Source of the DNA: Prevotella sp. UBA4339
GTDB lineage: Bacteria; Bacteroidota; Bacteroidia; Bacteroidales; Bacteroidaceae
Direction: 5' to 3'
NCBI GenBank assembly: GCA_002393725.1
Contig: DGTJ01000114.1
Span: forward strand, 7,338 to 26,166
Length of the DNA stretch: 18,829 bases
The translations under genes were made by a program, and so were the position numbers. Below the pieces are notes generated by a model. That model saw only the letters and a list, made by a program, of their open reading frames with translations. It had not been told where the DNA came from and did not search any database. Every line of letters starts with the position of its first letter. The first letter of the stretch is position 1. Positions 13,788 through 18,829 of the stretch are shown here, in pieces.

Positions 13788-15062
13788 ATGAGAACAGCAT
13801 TCCTCATAGCGGCTCCGGCAAGCGGCTCAGGCAAGACAACGATTGCCCGGGGGCTGATGGCTCTGCTCGCATCGAAGGGCTACAGGGTGCAGCCTTTCAA
13901 GTGCGGACCCGACTATATCGACACCAAGTTTCATGAGGCAGTATGTGGCTGTCCGAGCATCTGTCTCGATACGTTTATGGCATCGCCGGAGCACGTCAGC
14001 CAGCTGTTTATGGACTATGGCGAGGGTGCCGACGTGTGTATCGTAGAGGGGATGATGGGGCTCTTCGACGGATACGATCGCGACAAGGGCTCTTCGGCAG
14101 AGATAGCCCGGGTGCTCGATCTGCCTGTGGTATTGGTGGTGGATGCTAGGTCGGCTGCCTATTCGATGGCGGCTCTGCTCTCTGGGTTTATCAATTTTAG
14201 GGATGATATCCGCTTTGCAGGGGTAATATTCAACAAGGTCGGTTCGCCGCGCCATTTCGATATGCTCCGGCAGGTGTGCGATGACCTCAGGATAGCCTGT
14301 CTTGGATATCTGCCAAAGAGCCCAAGCCTCGAACAGGCTTCGCGATATCTGGGGCTTGACTTCTCAGAGAAGGCGGAGACGAAAGAGCTGACAGGCTTGC
14401 TGGAGAAACATGTCTGTTGGGAGGAGCTGATGCGGCAAAACAGTACCACCCTGGGACTGCGACGTTCCCACCCTGCGACTGCGACAGCCCCGCCCTGCGA
14501 CTGTTCGGTGCTCCTTGCCCGCAACGCTGAGAGCTTCTCGTTCGTCTATCAGGAGAACATAGACAGGTTTGGGAAGGTGTCGTTCTTCGACCCAGAGAAA
14601 GATGTTCCGTCGCTCGACGATATTGATTTGCTCTATCTGCCTGGCGGCTATCCTGAGAAGCATCTTCAGGCTCTGAGTGATAATAAGGCTGCCTTAGGGG
14701 CTATCAGGAATTATGCTGAGAGGGGAGGGAGGATAATAGCCGAATGTGGAGGTATGATGTATCTCTGCAAGAGTATCGTTTCTGATGAAGGCGAGTATCC
14801 GATGTGTGGAGTATTGCCATATAAGATCTCTGCACTAAAAGAAGACAGAAAGTTGTCGTTAGGCTATAGGAGTTTTGTGCTGGACGGAAAGGAATATCGG
14901 GGACACGAGTTCCATTACACTCAGTTCGTGGGTGGGATTCCGAAGTCGGCTGTACAGGTATTCAATGCCAAGGGCGAGCCTGTGTCAACTCCAGTATTCA
15001 GATACAAGAACGTATTGGCAAGTTATACTCATCTTTATGAGATAATGTGGAATATGGAATGA
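13788..15062 (+). CDS. cbiA: Cobyrinic acid a,c-diamide synthase CbiA/CobB
   Basis: CbiA uses ATP and glutamine to amidate the a and c side chains of cobyrinic acid. The ATPase domain has the P-loop APASGSGKTT (9-18), FKCGPDYIDTKFH (37-49) and IVEGMMGLFDG (85-95). The class I amidotransferase domain (about 240-424) has the nucleophile Cys320 in AECGGMMYL, GHEFHYT (372-378) and the terminal SYTHLY (412-417). At 424 residues it is a little short: the C-terminal tail after SYTHLY is only EIMWNME, encoded largely by a GTGGAAT-type repeat. The stretch between the two domains (220-239) is encoded by 22-bp repeats. The start is fixed by the P-loop following at once. The stop overlaps the cbiET ATG (ATGA). 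Confidence 0.95.
   Translation: MRTAFLIAAPASGSGKTTIARGLMALLASKGYRVQPFKCGPDYIDTKFHEAVCGCPSICLDTFMASPEHVSQLFMDYGEGADVCIVEGMMGLFDGYDRDKGSSAEIARVLDLPVVLVVDARSAAYSMAALLSGFINFRDDIRFAGVIFNKVGSPRHFDMLRQVCDDLRIACLGYLPKSPSLEQASRYLGLDFSEKAETKELTGLLEKHVCWEELMRQNSTTLGLRRSHPATATAPPCDCSVLLARNAESFSFVYQENIDRFGKVSFFDPEKDVPSLDDIDLLYLPGGYPEKHLQALSDNKAALGAIRNYAERGGRIIAECGGMMYLCKSIVSDEGEYPMCGVLPYKISALKEDRKLSLGYRSFVLDGKEYRGHEFHYTQFVGGIPKSAVQVFNAKGEPVSTPVFRYKNVLASYTHLYEIMWNME
14446..14503. repeat. 22-bp tandem repeat inside cbiA
   Basis: Units start at 14446, 14468 and 14490 (the last incomplete), built on CCACCCTG(G/C)GACTGCGAC. One unit matches a unit of the intergenic array at 3982-4047 at about 16 of 22 positions. 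It encodes residues 220-239 (TTLGLRRSHPATATAPPCDC) between the ATPase and amidotransferase domains. As 22 is not a multiple of 3, each unit is read in a different frame. Confidence 0.8.
15047..15060. repeat. GTGGAAT heptamer pair at the cbiA/cbiET junction
   Basis: GTGGAAT and ATGGAAT lie in tandem. They encode the last residues of CbiA (MWNME) and supply most of the ATGA stop/start overlap. ATAATGTGGAAT here is identical to the entry of the array at the end of cbiJ (18783-18794). Confidence 0.6.
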
Positions 15063-16321
15063 AGTTTATAGTAATTGGAATATCAGATAATCCTAAGCCA
15101 TTCTTCTCACCTGAGGTGATGGAGATTATTCAGAACGGCAGAGTATTCTCTGGTGGCAAGCGTCATCACGGGATAGTAGCCTCGCTACTACCTAAGAATG
15201 CAGAGTGGATAGACATCACCGCTGCTCTCGATGCCGTATTCGAGCAATACAAGAGTCTGTCTGAGAAAATGTCTAAATGTCTAAATGTCAGTCCCCTAAT
15301 AGTCATCTTTGCCAGCGGCGACCCGCTTTTTTTCGGCTTTGCCAATACCATCAGGCGCAAGATGCCAGAGGCAGAGATAGAGGTATATCCTGCCTTCAAC
15401 TCCCTCCAGATGCTGGCTCATCGTCTGGTGATGCCTTATCACGATATGAGGATTGTGTCACTTACCGGCCGCCCTTGGCCTGAATTTGACAAGGCTCTCA
15501 TTGAAAGAGCCTCGAAGATAGGCATACTCACCGACAGAGAACATACTCCCTCTGCCATTGCAAGTAGGATGATAGACTATGGCTATGCGAATTATAGGAT
15601 GTACGTAGGTGAGCATCTGGGCAATCCTACGCTTGAGAAGATTACCACATTGACACTCGAAGAAGCTGCCAAACGTGACTTCGAGATGCCCAACTGCGTG
15701 ATTGTTCAATCATGGGGATACGATCAAGCGACCAGTCCCCTTGACCGCGTCTTTGGTATCCCTGACAGAGACTTTGCGCTGCTCGACGGCAGAGAGAAGA
15801 TGATAACCAAGATGCCCGTCCGCCTGTTGACATTGCAAGCCCTCGAACTTCCCAAACGGCGTGTCTTCTGGGATATCGGTTTCTGTACTGGCAGCATCTC
15901 TATCGAGGCTCGCCTGCTGTTCCCCCATCTGCAGATAGAGGCATTTGAGATTCGTCCTGAGTGCGAGGCAATAATGGCAGAGAACACCCGTCGCCTTGGT
16001 GCCCCAGGCATCAATATCCACATGGGTGATTTCCTTGATACGGATATTTCTGCGCTCCCTCATCCTGATGCAGTATTTATTGGAGGTCACGGTGGCCATC
16101 TGGAAGAAATCATGGCAAAGGTGCTGACGGTCCTGACTGATGATGGAGTCATCGTTTTCAACAGCGTCACATCGTCAGTTGTTGCCCAGATGACAGACCG
16201 TCCTTCCAGTCGTCAGCAATGGGATGAGGCCTGTGAGAAATTGGGATTACATCAGGGAGCTCCCTTAAGAATACAATTAAACGACTATAACCCAATAGAG
16301 ATATTACGATGCAAAAGATAG
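15059..16321 (+). CDS. cbiET: CbiE-CbiT fusion: cobalt-precorrin-7 C5- and cobalt-precorrin-6B C15-methyltransferase
   Basis: A 420-residue bifunctional enzyme, equivalent to CobL. The N-terminal CbiE domain (about 1-200) is a class III methyltransferase that methylates C5; it starts MKFIVIGISDNP and has ASGDPLFFG (85-93) and SLTGRP (134-139). The C-terminal CbiT domain (about 230-420) is a Rossmann-type methyltransferase that methylates C15 and decarboxylates the C12 acetate; its SAM motif is DIGFCTGSISIEA (272-284). I start at 15059, where ATGA overlaps the cbiA stop, rather than at 15047, which would add four repeat-derived residues. An 8-bp repeat encodes residues 70-78 of a surface region of CbiE. 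It overlaps cbiGF by 13 bases. Confidence 0.95.
   Translation: MKFIVIGISDNPKPFFSPEVMEIIQNGRVFSGGKRHHGIVASLLPKNAEWIDITAALDAVFEQYKSLSEKMSKCLNVSPLIVIFASGDPLFFGFANTIRRKMPEAEIEVYPAFNSLQMLAHRLVMPYHDMRIVSLTGRPWPEFDKALIERASKIGILTDREHTPSAIASRMIDYGYANYRMYVGEHLGNPTLEKITTLTLEEAAKRDFEMPNCVIVQSWGYDQATSPLDRVFGIPDRDFALLDGREKMITKMPVRLLTLQALELPKRRVFWDIGFCTGSISIEARLLFPHLQIEAFEIRPECEAIMAENTRRLGAPGINIHMGDFLDTDISALPHPDAVFIGGHGGHLEEIMAKVLTVLTDDGVIVFNSVTSSVVAQMTDRPSSRQQWDEACEKLGLHQGAPLRIQLNDYNPIEILRCKR
15267..15290. repeat. Three 8-bp repeats (AAATGTCT) inside cbiE
   Basis: AAATGTCT, AAATGTCT and AAATGTCA lie in tandem. They encode KMSKCLNVS between two conserved CbiE elements. One unit more or less would shift the frame. 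Confidence 0.75.
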
Positions 16322-18087
16322 CAATAATACAGATCAGCAATGAAGGCGAGGACATTGCCCGATGCATAATGCATAATGCACAATGCACAATCATCCTTCT
16401 CCCTCGCTCTGACGTCGGCAAGCGCTGGAATGATTTCGATGCCTTTGTGTTCATAGGAGCGATGGGTATCTGTGTGAGGACGATAGCACCATATATTAAA
16501 GACAAGCACACGGACCCTGCTGTGGTATGTGTCGACAGCATGGGGCGCAATGCTATCTCTGTGTTGAGCGGTCATGTGGGAGGTGCCAACAATCTGGCTC
16601 GTGACATTGCTGCGATTATTGGAGCCCGGGAGGTAATCACTACACAGAGCGACAATGCCGGATTATGGGCTCTTGACACCTTTGAAGCAAGATTTGACTG
16701 GCCTATTGCAAGCGATGACGATATGAACCGGTGCATCTTCGCTTTCGTGAACCGTGAGCCGACAGCCTTGCTGCTGGAAGTTCGCGACGAGGGAACAGAC
16801 TGGCTTGAGGCTACCAAGCCTGAACACGTCACTCTCATCAACAGTATCAGCGAGGCTGACCCCGGGAGGTATAAACTGCTGATCATCGTTTCGCCACGAG
16901 TCCATAAAGCGCCAGAAGGACTGTTGCAGCTACACTTTGTGCCGATGGTGGGAACGATAGGCTTCGGACTGGCTAATCATCCTGAAGACTACGAAAGCAT
17001 CTACGACCAGATGGACGAGGCTTTCACCAGGCTTGGCTACCTGCCATGCTCCCATCGCTATTGTACTATTGATGTAAAGGCCGATGAAGAGTTTGTCACG
17101 ATGCTCAGAGATGAATATGATAAGGATGTGGTATTCTTCACAGCAGAAGAACTGTCGGCTGTCGATGTGCCCAATCCCAGTGATGTGGTTGCCAGACATG
17201 TCGGCACTCCTAGTGTCTGTGAGGCAGCAGCAATATTAGGTTCTGATAATGGCGAGCTGATTGTCACCAAGGTGAAAGGCAAGAACTGGACAGCTGCCCT
17301 CGCCATCAGCCGTCAGCATCTGCGAAGGCATCAGGGGCATATCGAGATTGTTGGTGCAGGTCCTGGCGATCCTGACCTTGTTTCTGTGAGGGGGCGAAAG
17401 ATGCTCGAGAAGGCAGACCTTATACTTTATGCAGGCTCCCTGGTACCAAAAGCCCTGACAGAATGCCACAAGCAGGGAGCTATCGTAAGAAGCTCTGCCG
17501 ACATGAACCTTGAAGAGCAGTTTGCCCTGATGAAGGAGCACTATGACAAAGGGCATTTCATCGTTCGTCTGCATACTGGCGATCCTTGCATCTTTGGAGC
17601 CATTCAAGAACAGATGGCCCTGTTCGATCAGTATCGAATGTCATATCACATCACCCCCGGCATCTCATCCTTCCTTGCAGCAGCTGCAGAACTGCGCTCA
17701 CAGTTTACTATCCCAGAGCGCACTCAGACCATCATCCTTACCCGTGGTGAAGGGCGCACTCCGATGCCGGAAAAAGAGCAGTTGCACTTGCTTGCCAAGA
17801 GTCAGAGCACGATGTGTATCTTCCTTTCTGCGGCAATCGTCGACGATGTGCAGCGAGAGCTGTTGCAGGAATATCCAGAAGACACCCCCGTAGCTGCATG
17901 CTATCATCTTACATGGCCTGACCAGAAGATATATCGCGGCAAATTGAAAGACCTTGCAAAGATTGTTCATGACAACAACCTCACACTCACCACGATGCTT
18001 GTGGTTGGCGAGGCCATCGACAATCGTCAGGGGCTTTCAGAACTATACAGCAAGCACTTTTCTCACCTCTTCCGCCAAGGGAAATAA
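16309..18087 (+). CDS. cbiGF: CbiG-CbiF fusion: cobalt-precorrin-5A hydrolase and C11-methyltransferase
   Basis: A 592-residue bifunctional enzyme. The N-terminal CbiG part (1-335) opens the delta-lactone of cobalt-precorrin-5A and releases acetaldehyde; it has GAMGICVRTIAP (50-61), SGHVGGANNLA (87-97), GTIGFG (215-220) and GTPSVCEAAAI (299-309). The C-terminal CbiF/CobM part (345-592) is the SAM-dependent methyltransferase acting just before it at C11: VGAGPGDPDLVSVRG (348-362), LHTGDPCIFGA (421-431), TPGISSF (449-455) and TRGEGRTPMP (478-487). Fusing two consecutive steps makes channelling plausible. The ATG lies inside the end of cbiET, 13 bases before its end, so they are coupled. A 7-bp repeat replaces codons 19-28, near the N-terminus. 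Confidence 0.95.
   Translation: MQKIAIIQISNEGEDIARCIMHNAQCTIILLPRSDVGKRWNDFDAFVFIGAMGICVRTIAPYIKDKHTDPAVVCVDSMGRNAISVLSGHVGGANNLARDIAAIIGAREVITTQSDNAGLWALDTFEARFDWPIASDDDMNRCIFAFVNREPTALLLEVRDEGTDWLEATKPEHVTLINSISEADPGRYKLLIIVSPRVHKAPEGLLQLHFVPMVGTIGFGLANHPEDYESIYDQMDEAFTRLGYLPCSHRYCTIDVKADEEFVTMLRDEYDKDVVFFTAEELSAVDVPNPSDVVARHVGTPSVCEAAAILGSDNGELIVTKVKGKNWTAALAISRQHLRRHQGHIEIVGAGPGDPDLVSVRGRKMLEKADLILYAGSLVPKALTECHKQGAIVRSSADMNLEEQFALMKEHYDKGHFIVRLHTGDPCIFGAIQEQMALFDQYRMSYHITPGISSFLAAAAELRSQFTIPERTQTIILTRGEGRTPMPEKEQLHLLAKSQSTMCIFLSAAIVDDVQRELLQEYPEDTPVAACYHLTWPDQKIYRGKLKDLAKIVHDNNLTLTTMLVVGEAIDNRQGLSELYSKHFSHLFRQGK
16363..16390. repeat. Four 7-bp repeats (TGCATAA/TGCACAA) near the 5' end of cbiG
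   Basis: TGCATAA twice, then TGCACAA twice, in perfect tandem. They are read as CIMHNAQCTI from codon 19. This heptamer type looks intergenic, and a change of one unit would shift the frame of the whole fusion gene. Confidence 0.8.
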
Positions 18088-18095
18088 CATTTCTT

Positions 18096-18130
18096 ATTCC
18101 ACATTCCACATTCCACATTTCACATTCCAC
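18096..18130. repeat. Five ATTCCAC heptamers between cbiGF and cbiJ
   Basis: Four exact ATTCCAC and one ATTTCAC (18117-18123) lie in tandem and fill the 47-base gap. They leave only four bases before the cbiJ ATG, so no conventional ribosome binding site exists there. Confidence 0.85.
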
Positions 18131-18134
18131 AACT

Positions 18135-18829
18135 ATGATACTGGTATTCGGAGGAACAACAGAGGGCAGGAAGGCAGCAGAGGTGCTTGAGGAGTCTGGG
18201 TCTGAATATTTCTACAGCACCAAGACAGGTGAACAGGAGCTGACACTTCATCATGGTCATCGTATCGATGGGGCACTCGACGCAGAGGCGATGCACCGGT
18301 TCTGTGAAGAGCATCAGATACGGCTCATAGTTGATGCTGCACATCCCTTTGCCTCCAGGCTCCATGAGACTATCATGACTGTTGCTGAAGAGGCTCAGAT
18401 ACCTGTTGTCAGATATGACCGCATCTATCCTCCCAGAGATCCTGACATAACCTGGATTGACGATTATTCGCAGATACCAACCGACATCCATACATTGCTT
18501 GCCACTACCGGTGTGCAGAGCATCAGCAAACTGAAGCCCTTGGAGGCTAAGGGCATGAAGATATGGTATCGGATACTTCCTCGTGAGTCATCAATATCAC
18601 TTGCCAAGGCTCAGGGAGCCACCGACGACCAGATATGCTTTTATGAAGACGGCAATACAATAGACGTAGATGCAGATGCCATCTTGCTTAAGGAGAGCGG
18701 ACTGAGTGGAGGCTTCTTGGAGAAGGTGGCTGCCGCCCGAGCCAAGGGTATGCGTATCATCGCCCTTAAGAGGCCAGATATAATAATGTGGAATGAGGAA
18801 TGTGGAATGTGGAATGAGGAATGTGGTAA
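18135..18829 (+). CDS. cbiJ: Cobalt-precorrin-6A reductase CbiJ/CobK (open at right edge)
   Basis: CbiJ reduces the macrocycle of cobalt-precorrin-6A with a nicotinamide cofactor. The frame is open for 231 codons and has no stop before the window ends. Family signs are the N-terminal nucleotide-binding LVFGGTTEG (3-11), DAAHPFA (67-73), IPVVRYDR (89-96), and LLKESGLSGGF (184-194) followed by KGMRIIALKRP (204-214). The reductase domain appears complete at about residue 214. From 218 the frame enters a GTGGAAT/GAGGAAT array and reads it as a repeated MWNEECG. The protein may end soon after, or continue into another domain; CbiD, the missing C1-methyltransferase, would be a natural partner. That is inference. 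It follows cbiGF in the same operon. Confidence 0.9.
   Translation, partial: MILVFGGTTEGRKAAEVLEESGSEYFYSTKTGEQELTLHHGHRIDGALDAEAMHRFCEEHQIRLIVDAAHPFASRLHETIMTVAEEAQIPVVRYDRIYPPRDPDITWIDDYSQIPTDIHTLLATTGVQSISKLKPLEAKGMKIWYRILPRESSISLAKAQGATDDQICFYEDGNTIDVDADAILLKESGLSGGFLEKVAAARAKGMRIIALKRPDIIMWNEECGMWNEECG
18788..18829. repeat. Six GTGGAAT/GAGGAAT heptamers at the end of the cbiJ frame
   Basis: Units run GTGGAAT, GAGGAAT, GTGGAAT, GTGGAAT, GAGGAAT, GTGGTAA up to the window edge. They are the reverse complement of the ATTCCAC family. Three units (21 bases) encode the 7-residue repeat MWNEECG. The array may continue outside the window. Confidence 0.8.

Overview
The window looks like a chromosomal stretch of an anaerobic Bacteroidota, most likely Prevotella or a close relative. 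Promoters have the Bacteroidota form (TTTG-like box, about 20 bp, TAnnTTTG). Ribosome binding sites are weak or absent. The gene set is typical of that group: GH115 and GH29 glycosidases, a BtuB-type TonB receptor, a DUF4374-like protein, and fused anaerobic cobalamin enzymes CbiHC, CbiET and CbiGF. The genus is an inference from gene content and protein style, not from a marker gene.

Layout. Positions 1-2400 hold minus-strand genes: the first 17 codons of an exported protein cut by the left edge, and a GH115-like protein that has lost its central catalytic domain but keeps its frame. A MATE efflux pump (2559-3893, +) follows. A 550-base gap (3894-4444) is filled with several repeat families, and then comes a secreted GH29 alpha-L-fucosidase (4445-6061, +). 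From 6189 to the right edge the window is a vitamin B12 locus. cbiP and the fused cbiH-cbiC run leftward from a compact divergent promoter region at 9130-9200. Rightward from it run a cobalamin riboswitch, btuB, a small secreted protein, a secreted DUF4374-like protein, a 48-codon remnant of the cobalt chelatase gene cbiK, then cbiA, cbiET, cbiGF and a cbiJ gene that stays open at the right edge.

How the genes work together. The riboswitch senses B12 and controls outer-membrane uptake by BtuB and probably its two exported neighbours. CbiH, CbiF, CbiG, CbiJ, CbiE/T and CbiC carry a cobalt-precorrin to cobyrinic acid, and CbiA and CbiP amidate it. The early enzymes (CbiL, an intact cobalt chelatase), CbiD and the lower-ligand steps are not seen here; CbiD could lie just beyond the right edge, possibly fused to CbiJ.

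Most notable signal. Short tandem and palindromic repeats that normally look intergenic sit in frame inside coding sequence in the B12 locus: a perfect 16-bp hairpin between CbiH and CbiC, a 22-bp repeat between the two CbiA domains, an 8-bp repeat in CbiE, a 7-bp repeat at codon 19 of CbiG, a 7-bp repeat in a BtuB barrel segment, and a 7-bp array at the end of CbiJ. The 22-bp family also occurs in the gap before the fucosidase gene, and the ATTCCAC/GTGGAAT heptamer recurs at four gene or domain junctions. This resembles the in-frame palindromic elements known from Rickettsia proteins, and units of 7 or 8 bp could in principle switch reading frames.
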